This document shows, in pieces, positions 1 through 12,214 of a DNA stretch of 64,000 bases (its first letter is position 1; each line of letters begins with the position of its first letter). The stretch covers positions 1,054,001-1,118,000 of the forward strand of contig JAWZSP010000003.1 of the NCBI GenBank assembly GCA_034401135.1. Reading direction: 5' to 3'. The translations under genes and the position numbers were made by a program. The notes beneath the pieces are model-generated. The model was not told the origin of the DNA. It made no database searches and saw nothing but the letters and a program-made list of their open reading frames with translations. Origin of the DNA: Volutella citrinella. Taxonomy: Eukaryota; Ascomycota; Sordariomycetes; Hypocreales; Nectriaceae.

Positions 1-209
1 CGATTGGACGAATGAAAGACACCACGCGCCATGAAGAAAGCTCGGGTTCTCCAATGCAAGCCATGGTATCGCATTTAATCGCCTTTGGGGTGATGAACTG
101 GGCGGATGTCTATCCCAAGCGAGGTTGGGCATCAACACCACAGCCCGTATTACCCTATACAAGTCGCTGCTCACATCCGAGGTGTCGGATGTAACCCTCT
201 AGTCGTGCC

Positions 210-1519
210 TCAAACCTCCCACACAGGAAGATCTAGATCCACTACAATGGGTTTGTTGAGCTCCTTTCCACCCACATGTGGATAGCCACCTTTCATGATG
301 GCCGCGTTCACCACGCATGTCTCACGCCGTCCTAACCGCCCGGCAAGTGCCTCTCGATCGCTCCGTGGCGAGAGTGCGTCCCCGCCAAGTCCAATGGTGC
401 TACAGCCGACTTGGGCATCAATGAAGTTGGGTTCGCGAGGAGGTGATGTGTCCAGCTCTCTCTCCATGAGATCAGCATCAGCCTCCACGTCAGCATTCGT
501 CGCTTGAGCCGCACGGCCAGGGCCGCGGTGGGAGCCATCGTTGGCGATTGACGGGGCCTTTCTCCCCGTCAGGTCTACCAAACTCATCTTGTTGTTTCCG
601 TGACCCGGATCTTCCCACTGAATGGCGCTTTGCTCTTGAAACGATACATTTGGAGAGTCAAGTTCCCACATCACGCGTTTTGCGCCCCTGCCATCGTGAA
701 TATGACCACACACGGCGAGCGACGGCCTCACCCGCCACAGAGTTCTCCTGAGTGCCTCGCAACCCGCGGCCCGACGACCAGCCGCCTCATCGCAGTGTGT
801 CCGTGGTGGTGTATGCGTCACAACGATGTCACTGTCAAGGGGGATATCGTTCCATCGAGTCGTCAGGTCTGAGTAATTGTTGAGAGTCTTCGGGGCATCG
901 TAGTAAAATGCCCAGAAGCCATGGCGTGGTGACCATGGAGACCCGAATACTTTGAATTGGGTTCTCGGACCATCGGGCGACTCTAGCCGTATTGTTTTCG
1001 ACTCATGGTTGAGATATGTTATTGAAGGAGAGGATGTGAACAGACGCAAGCATTCTTCGTGAGTACGAGGCACCTGGTTATTGTGGAAATAGAGGCTGTT
1101 CTCAGGATAGAAGAATTCATCCAGAGCAATATCGTGATTTCCTAGACATGTACGCGTTAGAGCCCACACAAACGTCTTGTTGCAACATGAGACATGAGAC
1201 AGAGAGCCGGACCAGCTACAACAATTTTGGCTTCAAAGTCTTGCTTTTCTAGCCATGAGACGGCTCGGGAGAGCTGTTGCCGTTAGCACCCTGTTTCCAA
1301 CCAACTCCAACCGTCTTGGAAGCGCAGGGTTTGGGCCACGGGCCGTGCCTGAGGGACATAACGCACTTCACTGTAGCTTCCCTTGTTGGTGAGGTCTCCT
1401 GCATGGATAAGGACATCTCCCTTGGGGAGGCTGACGGTGCAGTTGTGGGTGTCTGAGATGCAGACGATTCGGGTTCTCCGGCGCATGGGCGCGCGGCTGC
1501 CCTCGTTCAGCAGATCCAT
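210..1519 (-). CDS. Calcineurin-like metallophosphoesterase, 3 exons, 381 aa
   Basis: Exons 1519-1367, 1273-1213 and 1141-210 join in frame through GTGCGT..CAG and GTCCGG..TAG introns. The product shows the full metallophosphoesterase signature in order: SDTHN near residue 20, GDVLIHAGD, GNHD across the second splice junction, THTPP, and CGHIHDGRG. These residues normally hold two metal ions in the active site of phosphatases and nucleases of this fold. The family resembles small fungal MPPED/239FB-like phosphoesterases; the substrate cannot be read from sequence. After the catalytic core there is a polar tail of about 120 residues without a recognisable domain. There is no signal peptide, so the protein is probably cytosolic. 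The start at 1519 is the first in-frame ATG; a second one 12 codons on is possible. Confidence 0.85.
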
Positions 1520-4500
1520 TGCGTCCGCTTGGAGCAGTGATCTTCGCCCGCAGACGGAACGGTTCGTAGGGAGAAAAGGCCAAGTCTTGGCCGAGGTGGT
1601 TGGTGGGACCGAAGAATCGGAGCTCGCACTTATGTAGGCAAATAGGCTGCGTGGGAATGTCTCAGGCGATGAGCAAGAAAGCGGGGAAGTGGTTTTTGAC
1701 AGGTCAGGAGTCTAGGACAATGATTATAACAATTGCTGGATATTCATAGCCATCGCTGGAAATAGACATCCATCCAGAGGCCTCTGTGTCATGGTGTGAG
1801 AAAGCAATGGGTGCCTTGAGTGAGTCAGATGCAGATGTCGATGCCTTCCACGGCGCTAAGGATTTCAAGTGCAAAGTCTCGTATCAGGGCGGCTGCGATG
1901 ATCAGCAAGGCCGCCAAGATGGAGTAATACTAGCCAGGAGATCGGTCGCAGGGGCACTGGGCGGCAGGGGCAAACTGCGATGCTGGCTCGGTGGTGATGC
2001 TTGCGAGAAGCGCGGTTTAGAGGTTGGTGGTGGACGTCATAATTATTTCTATGTATGGGTGTTGTTTGAAGCCAAGATGGAAGAGTGGATCCGTGCTGGA
2101 GCTCAAAGAAACAAGCAAGTGCCGTAGCACTGGTGTGGGGCCGTTTCACCATTTCAGCGTGACAGTGCGCCACACGGTGTAATCCACTCTAGAGCTTGGG
2201 GCAGTGATTATTGACGACGCATGGTACTATTAGGAGAACAAGGAGCATTTCCCTTCCGTCCTTTTCGTATACGGAACACCACGAAAGCAGAAGTATGGAC
2301 CACCTCAACGCAATATTATATCTTGCAGGCTGTAATGACGGAAGCACCTGTGAGAAGTACCAGCCAATAGCCCAAGAGATTTTCGACTTTGGAGTGCGGG
2401 CGCTGGGTCATGTTTGATAGAGTCTGACAGCTGCGAACGTCGGTCCAGCGTTGGGAAGATTCATTTGCCGTTGCCCTGGAGGATGCGGTTTCGCCTGCTT
2501 TTTGTTTCAGACAGAGTTCTCACACACGTTCTTTCTTTTTTGTACTTCATCTTGCCACCTGGGACGGAGCAGGCGCAGGCAAAGTGAGCGAAGGAGCAAT
2601 CGGGCTGTGGGTTAATTAGGCGCTCAGATGACCGCCGCCTGGGCCCAGGTAGACTGAGGCGCCAGTCGGGGGGAAGTCACGGCAGTGTCGCATTTCCAAG
2701 GCGGCGGGACGGGCGACAACCAGAGGGCTAATCTCGGCAGCGGCCACGTTAAGCCAAAGGCAGCCAAGGGCGGCCATGGGGGACCACGGTCTGGCAATGT
2801 TAAGATTATGAACATCCGCCCAGAGGAGGTACTGCACCGTAATAAGTCGTTGTATTACGGCATGTCGATGCTCTCATGCCCGCTGAGTGGCCGAACCTGG
2901 TGATCTATTACTTGGGCCTCCATATCTGAAGCAAGTATCCTCTATATCTCGGCCCGGTAACTTATCCGTAGATGAATACAGCGCTAATCAGTCCTGCAGG
3001 GGGGGCTTTCTGCTAACAAGTCGTCCGACGCAAAAAAGCAAGCATCGACGCGACGACGTCCCACTTGTTGAGAGCGACTCCCAAACGCGCGCTCTCGTTT
3101 TCGCCTGGCCTGGGCATCGACTTGTGTGCGGGTTTGCTTGTGCTTGTTTCTGCGCGCTTGATGTTGGTTTGTCCAGAACGGACAAATGAGGACAATGCGA
3201 TGTCCCTCTGCTGCCCCCCTGACGACAAGCCTGGTGAGTAAACCGTCCGTGGGGTGTCTCACTTCAGGACCGGTCTGATATGGAGAGTGACAGCGGCGAT
3301 ATTACCAGCCAGGGGCTTGGCTGGCTGTCGTGTCTCCGGCGCCAGCCTCCCCTTGCACCCTTTACGGTGAGGACTGGCCATGGCTCAGTGTGATTGGCTG
3401 TCCTGGGCCCCCGAGACCTTATGCTCAGGTGCGCTTGACGAGGCTTTGAATGGCCGTGGGCGACCGAGATGCTTGGGGGCAAATTCATGGCTGCGTGCTG
3501 CAAGATGACCGGCGACATCCCGTGGGCCAGCGGCATCGCCAGGGATGTGGTGCAGCAGCAGTCTGCGCGCCATTGCTCTGCTGCAGAGGCGGGCAGATGC
3601 ACCGCGGCCATTGAGCAATCACGGTGAAACAATTGGCGGTGGAGAAGAGCTGCCCCAGTCGCCGGCGACCGCGATGGGGCATGTCCCGGGGGAGGGCCGC
3701 GCTGAGCAAGTCGACTGGACGTGTAACCATCGCCACGCCGCGTTGTGGGTGCAATCACTGAGAAAACACGCGCATGCTGCGCTGAGCCATTATCTGCGGG
3801 TCGGCATGAAGCCTGCGACGGTCACGCAAAAGCGAGGGACAAAGGGCAAAGCAAAGAACCCCTCCCAAACGGCTTCGACAACGCCTCCAAGAGCCAACAG
3901 TCCCGTCTGCTTCCTCCATCATCACCACCCTCTAGCGTCCCAAGCCACCACACCAAGGACGTTCCTGTCCAGGCCTTTCATTGCTCCCTGCCGCAAACCC
4001 CGGCAAGCCCCCCGCTGTGACTCTCAACGGGGCGTCTGGTGGACCTTGCCCGCTGAAAGCGCTGTGCTCCTCCTGGGCACGGGTACCTATTTCTCCGCCT
4101 GTGATACTAGGGCCCCTCAGGTATCTTGTCTGAGTTAGTGGCCCGTTCCCGTCCGAAACCCCCCCGCTACTATAACGCTGGAGCGCCGGGGCGCACCACA
4201 AGACGTCCAGTGCCTCTCCGCTCAAGGTAAGGGTGAGGTCCAGTACCTGGCCTCCACCCCCCGCCCGCCGGATTCGTACAGTGCCAGGTCCAACGTCCAA
4301 CCAACCTCCTCAAACCTCTCCTTGGCCCTCTGAAAATCCCCATCTCATCTTCGCTCTCTCTCGCAGTCTCGCGCCAAATCTACCATCCAGACGCGCCTCC
4401 ATTCGACGGATTGGCAGCTGCTGTGACCTCGTCTCCTTTGTCTCTCCATCGCCACCGCTTCACCTGCCCTCCGCGAGGCCTCATTGCCGCCCTGAATCGA

Positions 4501-4774
4501 TGTGCGCCCGCCTGTAGCACAACCCGCTGCTCGTGCCTTTCCCGCCGAGTGAGCAGCACCAGTCTCTCGTTACCACCATTCCACCGACCGCCCTCCTCGA
4601 CCTCGAAAGAATCGCCGCGATACCTCGACCTTCCGACTCATTTCCCTTCGTACTACTCTCTCCCGAATCGATTGTCACCCCTTTCACCCTCAGATCTCTC
4701 CTCGCCGTCCCTAGACCCTGGTCATCGGGGTCGCCGTTTTCCTGCCCATAGTTTAGGGGGCTGGGGCAAGCACC
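1520..4774. other. Intergenic region, no supportable gene
   Basis: About 3.2 kb between the phosphoesterase and the TeaR-like gene. Several open frames of 70-200 codons exist on both strands (for example 3545-4138 +, 3264-3758 -), but they overlap each other, are low-complexity and show no domain. The last 450 bases (about 4300-4770) are strongly pyrimidine-rich on the + strand (many CCTC, CTCTC and TCTCC runs), as is common for fungal promoters and long 5' leaders of housekeeping genes. They probably belong to the downstream gene. Confidence 0.5.
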
Positions 4775-6405
4775 ATGGCCACCACAATGGCTGCCCCGAC
4801 GTCCACCGCAACCATTACTCCGCCTCGAAGTAGCGATGGAATCCACGACTCATGGGGGTACTCGAATGGCCAGAAGGAGGTGAGCTGCACCACCCGATCC
4901 TTACCCGATAATGGGTGTGCACAGCGCCGTACCATTGGTGCGGGGAGTTGATTGCCGTCAGTCCACTAACGTAGCCCCGATAGGATCTGGATACCGATGC
5001 AGCTGCCATGCAGCGCGAACTTGCAGACAATGCTCACCATGGAGTGAATGGGCACCCGCCTGTATCGTCCCATCACCCCGCCGAGTCTGCTACCCGGAAG
5101 ATGCATTCAACTGAGAATCTAGGAGGAAAGCGGGACAGATCTGTGGATAAAAGCTCATCCTACTACAACATTGAGCCCAAAGTCAGCCCATCGCTGGAAG
5201 ATGCGCCCTGGTCTCATCATGCCCACCAAAAGGATGATCTGAAACGAGCGCACACCAAGCCAGATGGGCCTGAGGACGAGAACTCCAAATGGATCCACCG
5301 TGACAAGCTTGCCAGAATCGAGAGCGAGGAGCTTCAAGCTGCCGGCATTTTTGTTCCTCGCACCCGCGCAACTAGCCGACCGAGGAGGGACCGCAGTCGC
5401 AGTGCCATGCGACGGGGAACCGACGCGTCCGAGCAGAGCCACAACCCTAGATCACGAAAGAACTCTACGACTGTGGAAACGCGCACCGTTGAGCCCCTCG
5501 TCAATACCTGGGACCTGAGGACTCCCGAGGAAATCGCCGAGGAAGAGGCCAGTGCTTATTTCACCCCCAGTGTCAAGGGTGGCTCACGGATTCCCGTGGC
5601 CAAGATCAGCCCGGCGCCCATTGCCATGGACTGCTTGGAGCATGGCTCGGCTGGGGTCAGGAAATTGAGCGAGAGCCCCGAGGAGGACCCGTACACCCAC
5701 CAGAAGACGCGGTCGGCGAGCGGCAGTGTCAATATCTCTGATAACGGGTCAGTGAACGGCGCCCTTACCTCGGCGCGGCGTTCCGCGTCCGACTTGTCCC
5801 CGAAGAAGAATGCGGGCGCTCGCAAGACGTCCGGGGCATCAAAGGCCGGAGGCACTGGACGACCAAAGACTCGCTCTGGCTCCACCAAGGAATCGAACGG
5901 CAGCATCTCGACTCGACCGTCAACCCGGTCGGGCGAGCTCTCTCCTGGTGTCAAGGCTCCTGAGGGCAACCCGCCATGGATGATCAATAGCTACAAGCCC
6001 GATCCTCGACTCCCTCCCGACCAGCAGCTTCTCCCCACGGTGGCAAGGCGGCTGCAACAAGAGAAATGGGAAAAGGAAGGAAAGTTTGGCGACGTGTATG
6101 ACAAGGAGTTCCGACCGCTCAACGACAACGTGTTCTTGAAGCCACCAGAGGCAGAAAAGACCGAAACGCAGGAAGAGGAGACCGAGAAGCCCGCCAACGA
6201 GTGGCCTTTGAAGCAGGACCCCCCAAAGAGCCCTCGGCAGGGCTCCTACACGACGATTCCCAAGATCTCAGACAAGCCCCAGCCGAAGCCCCCGATCCAA
6301 GCGCCCCCGATCCAGCCGGCTCCAACAGTCAAGCCCGCTGCCGAGAGACTGCCGCCGGAGCCCGAGGACAAGAAGGCAGGTTGCGGCTGTTGTGTTGTGA
6401 TGTAA
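4775..6405 (+). CDS. TeaR/Mod5-like CaaX-tailed cell-end polarity protein, 508 aa
   Basis: Two exons, 4775-4879 and 4984-6405, are separated by a GTGAGC..TAG intron of 104 bp. The protein is highly polar, rich in Ser, Pro, Lys and Glu, and mostly disordered. Its last residues read CGCC-VVM: the final CVVM is a CaaX box with Met at the end, which favours farnesylation, and the preceding cysteines could be palmitoylated. Blocks such as SKWIHRDKLARIESEEL and PWMINSYKPDPRLPPDQQLLPTVARRL look conserved rather than random. In Aspergillus TeaR and fission yeast Mod5, a disordered protein with a C-terminal prenylation motif anchors the kelch protein TeaA/Tea1 at the growing tip. The architecture fits that role; assignment to the family is inference, the CaaX box is direct observation. 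The ATG at 4775 is followed by a second one four codons later. Confidence 0.72.
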
Positions 6406-7792
6406 GCTGGAGGCGGCTTTATGAGACCTCGCAGCGACTTGACGGCATGACCTCTGCTGGAGCTGGATTGATCGACTGATACACCGACACGGATGTGCCC
6501 GAGGGCACGACACGACGTTACGAATTTCTTTGCCGTTTTGTTTGCATTCAGCCATTGTGTTATTCGAGCTATACCTGCAGCCAGCCGCCTGTTTAGCGAA
6601 GCAAAGCACGCACATACCATTCTCTTTGTGCATTTCATGCTCACCTAACTTTTACTCGAGCACCCACCACCAGCAGCAACTGGATACTGCGAGCCGGTTG
6701 TCGACCATGACCAAAGTCTTTGCGTCCACTGACACACATACACCTAGAGACCAACAGGAGCCGACCGAACCCACCCCGAACGACTGGACTGGTTGCCAGT
6801 CTAGAATTCAGTGGCTTCGCTCGCCCTGTCGTGGGCACATTACCCATACGCCCTTTAATCGTGGACTTGTTTTTTTGTTTCAAGCTTTCTACATTTGTCC
6901 CTTTTTACCCAAAGTGTTTTACAAAGCCTCTTTTGCGTTACAGGGCTTTTCTGATTCCAAAGCTACACTACCTGTTTCTTCTAGCGCGTTTCGGGAGTGG
7001 ATGGGGGAGCTGTGTCAAACGGGTTGGATGAAGGGCGCGATTGTTGGACCTGCTTTTTATCTCTATTCTGTTGTGATTGCCATCAAGTCAGTTGGCAGAT
7101 ACTCTCAGCTGGAGGAACTTTTTTCTGTCAGGAGATGGTGGATTAAATCAGAAGGAGCAGATGAATCAGAGATATTAGGCCTTCCCTGATTGTTCCATTG
7201 CCCGTGAAGTGTGTGACAGGAGACTAACACGCCGCAACAAGCTTCGTTGGCGCGAAAAACCGGAATGGAAAAAGCAGGGTATATGGGTAAGAGAAATTGT
7301 TGAGCGTGCTCGAGATGGCCGGAAACGTGCACATGGGCCGTCGCGTTCTGGGCCCTAGTTGACTGACTCCGTAGACGGCAGTGGGAAGCCGAGACAATAC
7401 GCGTACCTGTACGACGACGACATCATTATGCTCTGCATGCCAGCGGACGGACGGGCATTGGATACAGGGTGTAGGGCTGACCGGATCGGGCGGAATGCGA
7501 AAAAGCTTAAGGCGGGAAAGAATGCCGCCGGGCTAGGCTCTGCCACAGTGAGCTTTGAGTTACGTCAAAGTGTGCCTGGCGTTTACATCATCGATGATGA
7601 TGGCGTGGTGGTGGGGCTGGCTACTTCCTTGGATGCTTGTGGGTGTAGAGGAGCTATAGCTGGCACAGTGGTGCAATGAGGGGACGGAAACTCAATGCCC
7701 AGAGGTATATAGCTTGGGTAGGAAGCATGTGTCAATGAGAGGGGGAGGTTTGTGGTAGCTGATTCTTGAACTTGACATCACTACAAGCTACA
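6406..7792. other. 3' region of the TeaR-like gene and promoter of the decarboxylase gene
   Basis: No gene is supported. A 219-codon open frame at 6530-7189 has no domain, sits directly after the stop of the preceding gene and is T-rich, as expected of a 3' untranslated region. A shorter frame at 7359-7679 lacks an ATG at its start and has no recognisable content. The decarboxylase promoter must lie in the last few hundred bases; no clear TATA box was seen. Confidence 0.4.
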
Positions 7793-9428
7793 ATGGTTGT
7801 GCAACACGGCGACGAATATGACATCCCGGCCGAGCATCGGGTTCACAAGTCAGTATTAATCCCCTGGGGGCTTGTGGGTGACTGCGCCTGAACGAGCAAA
7901 GTCTTGCTTGAGACGGTGCCATGGCATTCGTCCTAGGAGACTGGTTTCTCTAGACACATGCTGACTTCCATGACAGGCCCGGCGCATGGCTCCCGGCTGA
8001 CCGGCGCGTGCACCGCGAATACCTCAAGCGGGTCGCCTCGCACGTGGATGAAAACCCGAAGGAGCTGAGCCCGGTGCTGCGTGAGTTTGAGGAGCTCGTC
8101 GAGACGACTCCGCGGCTGCGCATGTACTTTGAGCAGATGTTCAAGGAGATCCCGCACAAGCACCGGTACACCAAGGACCCGACGGGCGCGTGCCAGATCC
8201 GCGACTGGCGCCACATGCTGCAGACGCTCAACCATGTGCTGGGCCAGGCGCCCGAGTGGACGGACGCGGCGGCGGGCGTGGGCATGGTTGGTGTCCCGAT
8301 GAATGCGATGCTGGACTGGCCGATGGGCACGCCTAGGTGAGTGAAGCGGTTAGCAGTAGATGTGTGGTTGCTGACGAGGAATGACGCAGTGGACACGCAG
8401 CCTTCTTGGATCCCGAAGTCAACAAGATGGTGAAGAAGGTGTTGAATGAATGGGGCAAGTTCCTCAAGGTGAGTTGCGGATGCTGGCCGTTGTTGCTTGC
8501 TTGCAAGGGCGGACTGACGTATGATACAGACGCCCAAGTCGGCGGACGTCCTGGGAGACCACACGCTCGGATGGTTTGGGCAGACGGGTATAACCGATCT
8601 CATGGAGGTTGCGAATGCCCCGTTGAAGACGTCATTGAGCTTTGAGGAGATGTTTGTATGCGACCCGTCGGCCAAGTACTACGGGTATAAGTCATGGGAC
8701 GGTAAGTGACGACGCTATACATTACTCGACTGCAACAGTACTGACAGATCCCAGACTTCTTCACGCGCAAGGTCCGCGACTCGGCTCGCCCCGTTGCTTC
8801 GCCATCGGACCCCAAAGTCGTTGCCAACGCATGCGAGTCGCGCGTCTACAACATCGAGCACGGCGTCAAGCTGCGCGACAAGTTCTTCGCCAAGGGCCAG
8901 CCGTACTCGGTGCTCGACATGCTGAATTCGGACCCTCTGGCGTCGAAATTCGCCGGCGGCACAATCTACCAGGCGTTCCTGTCTGCGCTGTCGTACCACC
9001 GCTGGCACAGCCCCGTGTCGGGCGTCGTGCGCCGCGCCTTCGTCGTCGACGGCACCTACTTCAGCGAGCCGCTGCCCACGGGTCCCACGGGCCACAACCA
9101 CGGCGAGATGGACGCCGCGGGGCTGAGCATGTCACAGGGATACCTCTCGGCGCTGGCTACGCGCGCCGTCATCCTGATCCAGGCTGACTACGAGCCGCTG
9201 GGCCTGGTTGGCTTCGTGGGTATTGGTATGGACGAGGTGAGCACCTGCGACATCACGGTCAAGGAGGGCCAGAGGGTGGAGAAGGGCGACGAGCTGGGCA
9301 TGTTCCACTTTGGCGGGTCGAGCCACTGTCTGCTGTTCCAGCAGGGCGTCAAGCTCGAGGGGTTCCCCAAGGTGGGCAAGGAGGAGAATGTGCCCGTCAG
9401 GGGGAAGCTCGCTGTTGTGAGGGCCTGA
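7793..9428 (+). CDS. PsiD-like decarboxylase of the phosphatidylserine decarboxylase family, 446 aa
   Basis: Five exons (7793-7848, 7977-8336, 8390-8468, 8530-8701, 8755-9428) join in frame through GT-AG introns. The N-terminal half (PGAWLPADRRVHREYL, then DWRHMLQTLNHVL) matches the extra domain (PSDC type) found on soluble phosphatidylserine-decarboxylase homologues such as the tryptophan decarboxylase PsiD. The C-terminal half is the catalytic fold: YHRWHSP with His304 and His307, and GGSS at 409-412. The usual LGST of lipid decarboxylases is replaced by GGSS, and the first Ser lies 35 residues from the end, as I recall for PsiD. Self-cleavage there would create the pyruvoyl cofactor. No signal peptide, transit peptide or membrane segment is evident, arguing against a lipid-bilayer substrate and for a small amine precursor such as an aromatic amino acid. 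The substrate is inference. A GST-like gene follows on the opposite strand. Confidence 0.85.
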
Positions 9429-9634
9429 GGGGTGGGAGATTGATCTTACAGCTGGAGTGGGATGTTTGGCTGGGATGCGGGTATTTGTTGCCGAGAACAT
9501 TCAAGGCACGCTGCTGGTCAGATTGAAAATGCAATGTTCAGTATCAATCGCTCAAGAAATCATGTTGAATCATGTTGTGCTTCATGTCGTAGCTACCCCG
9601 GCATCACACTGGAGGCTTACACCGGCACTGCCCC

Positions 9635-10575
9635 CTACTTTTTGGCGTCCTGCTGCATGCCCTTCTGGATCCAGGCCCTGGTAGACGCCGCCTTTGCGTC
9701 GAGCTCCTCCTCCGACATCTTGAAATGCTCAAACGCCGTGTGCGGCGTGGGCACGTTGCGGCCGGCCTCGAAGCCGGGGCGCTCCAGCAACGTAAAGAGC
9801 CACTTCTTGAGGCTGGGGAACTCGTCGATGTTGATGCCCGACCACTCTGAAGCTCACGTTAGCTGAATAACAATATGGGCTGCCGAGCGCACAAAGGGAG
9901 AGTAAACTTTCTGCTGCTGGCGACCCATCCCCAGCAAGAAATGTCGGCAATGGTGAGCTTGTCGCCGACGAGGAAGCCCGACTTGGACTTTTCTAGCTGC
10001 GTCTCCATGGTGCGATACAGGCGGCGCGTCTCGTTGATGTAGCGGTTGATGCCGTACTCGATGGTCTCGGGGGCATATCCTTTAGGCGCCTCCTCAGTCT
10101 CATCCCTATCAATTTCATCGCGGCAACTCACGCTTGAAGTGGTTCGCCTGGCCCTGCATGGGACCCAGGCCGCCCATCTGCCACATGAGCTATGTCGAGG
10201 TTAGCCAAAGCGATCCTGAGGTCACAGGGCTGGGCTGATAAAACTCACCCAGCCGGTCGTCTCCCAGTGCTCGCGGGACCCATGAGGGTACGAGACCTTG
10301 TGGTCCGGGTCGTAGCGGTCGACCAGGTACTGGAGGATGGCACCGCTCTCAAAGATGTTGATCTTCTGGCCGTCCGTGAAGGAGTCGGTGATGGCGGGGA
10401 TGCGGCCGTTGGGGTTGATCTCGAGGAACCAGGGCTCCTTCTGCTCATCCTCGGACATCTTGATGGGGTAGACCGTGTACTCCAGGCCAAGCTCCTCGAG
10501 CAGGATGGACGCCTTGATGCCGTTGGGCGTGCCCACGGTGTAGAGCGTGATGTCCGTCTTGGTCTTGGCTGCCAT
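9635..10575 (-). CDS. Glutathione S-transferase, URE2-like, four exons with one doubtful splice
   Basis: Exon 1 (10575-10249) encodes the thioredoxin-like N-domain: [36 protein letters not shown] and the glutathione-binding [10 protein letters not shown]. Exon 2 (10189-10132) and exon 3 (from 10079) give the helical C-domain with [18 protein letters not shown] and [13 protein letters not shown]. The last exon (about 9846-9635) begins at [16 protein letters not shown] and ends at the stop. The third junction is unclear: the best-looking donor, GTTTAC at about 9910, shifts the frame, while in-frame joining needs either a weak GT after TGG (9925) or a GC donor. URE2-like GSTs conjugate glutathione to electrophiles or reduce disulfides, usually in the cytosol. 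An in-frame upstream ATG at 10632 would add 19 residues. Confidence 0.75.
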
Positions 10576-12214
10576 TGTGTCAGTGGTGGTGGATGGGAGC
10601 TGTGTTGCTAGCTGTCTGAGGCGCGACGTCATGGATTGGGGTCTGATGCTTCTGTGGACAAGTGCAGCAGCTACTTTTATTTACGAGACGGGAGACTACG
10701 GTAGAATGAGGGGCAGGCCGAGTTCCTGGGCTGTCGCTGATAAATCGACCGACCCGTTGATGATGCTGGTGCGGGGATGGCGGAGCGGGGGCCTCGCGCT
10801 TAGAAATCCACCCCAGTCGACTCTGGGCAAGCTGCAACACAAGATTGTGGAGTAGACGGGATGCTGCTGTTCACCTCGGGGGAAACTGGTCGCTAGTGAC
10901 GGTCCATCATCGCGGCTCAGTCGGGCAAATCATTCCGAACATCCCGTCTGGGGTCCGGTGCTTGGCATCAGGGAGCAATGCTTGGCGCGTCCCTGGACTG
11001 TAAGTGTGCTTTGATAGGTAAGCTGGTTGAAGCTGGCGTGTCTATAAGCTACCAATGCGATGAGTACTGGTTAGAAGTACACAGTGCAATTTAATGCATG
11101 ACGGGTGACATTCTAATTTACGTGTTTAGGAAGGGGGCGAGTAGAGACCAGGTTGACCAGCCATCCTGTTGCATACATGAACCAGTTGACCACAAGAGGA
11201 CCAGCTCTGATTGCTGCCATAACTCATCACGGCCCCAATTCGCCATGGCGAGCATAGCTACCCCGCGTTAAAAACCAAGCTTGATGGTACCGAGGACATT
11301 GAGCTCGCCGGATTAGGCGACCAGTCATGTCGGCAATGGCAACACTAATTGCCTGGCATGGATGTGGCGGTCCGCTGCTTGGCATGAGCTACCACCCTCC
11401 ATGAGCACAACATGCGCTGAGCTTGATATGTGGGCCCGGGAGCTCTCATGACTACGGGATTGTATTATTTTTCCATCCTCAAATATTCAGCCTGTAGCGG
11501 CTTTATGAGAATGGATATCCATGCGAGGTGCTTCCGTCTGTCGTTTAGCTCAGTCAGATCTCACTGATGCAAACACATGAGCCACCAAGAAACTCCTGTC
11601 CCGGTCTCAACTGAGGGAATTGGAACAAGGCCAAAGCAGCCGAGGCATACTCTGGATGGCTCAACATATAAAATCATCACCCGGCATCTCCGGGTTTGCT
11701 GGGGATGAGCTCCAAGTTCCCCGCTCGGAGCTGACAAGAATCGCACGGTAGGCCACACACGGAGCTGCACGAAAAGGGCAGCTATGAGCAAATTTCTCGG
11801 GCATCTCTGGGGAACTTCTTCTGACGCAGCGCAACGACAAGCCAACATGAATGCCGGAGATCGACGGGTGGCGCAAGAGGAAGAAGTTTAAAAACCTCAT
11901 CAGTGCCCCTGTCCGCCTGCCTAGGAATGCTCGCGACATGCTTGGGCTGCGGATCAAACTGTAAAGGCTGGAGCTCCAGATGGATGGGCGCTGGCTGGAT
12001 GAGGGCAACAGGTTATAAGGGTCCTAATGCGGAGGGCGCCTCGAGAGTCTGATGGAGAGACTGAGTCTCCATTCTCAATCCCAAACCGCATGAAAGGCAG
12101 ATATCAGTGCCAACTGAAAGTCGAGTCAAGTCGCATCGACTCTTCTGGGGCTGCTTCCCTGACAAACCCCCTCAATTACATCAACCTCACTAGGCCGGCG
12201 GCCTTCTCGTCGCC
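10576..12214. other. Intergenic region, no supportable gene
   Basis: About 1.6 kb between the divergent GST gene and the Cys-rich secreted protein gene, so it must hold both promoters. Open frames at 11561-11848 (-) and 11661-12008 (-) are short and unrelated to any family I recognise. No repeat array or RNA gene was seen. Confidence 0.4.

Noticed and set aside
3545..4138. 197-codon open frame on the plus strand
   Set aside because: Mixed composition, overlaps frames on both strands and has no recognised motif.
6530..7189. 219-codon open frame after the TeaR-like gene
   Set aside because: Lies in the probable 3' untranslated region, T-rich, no domain, no good start context.
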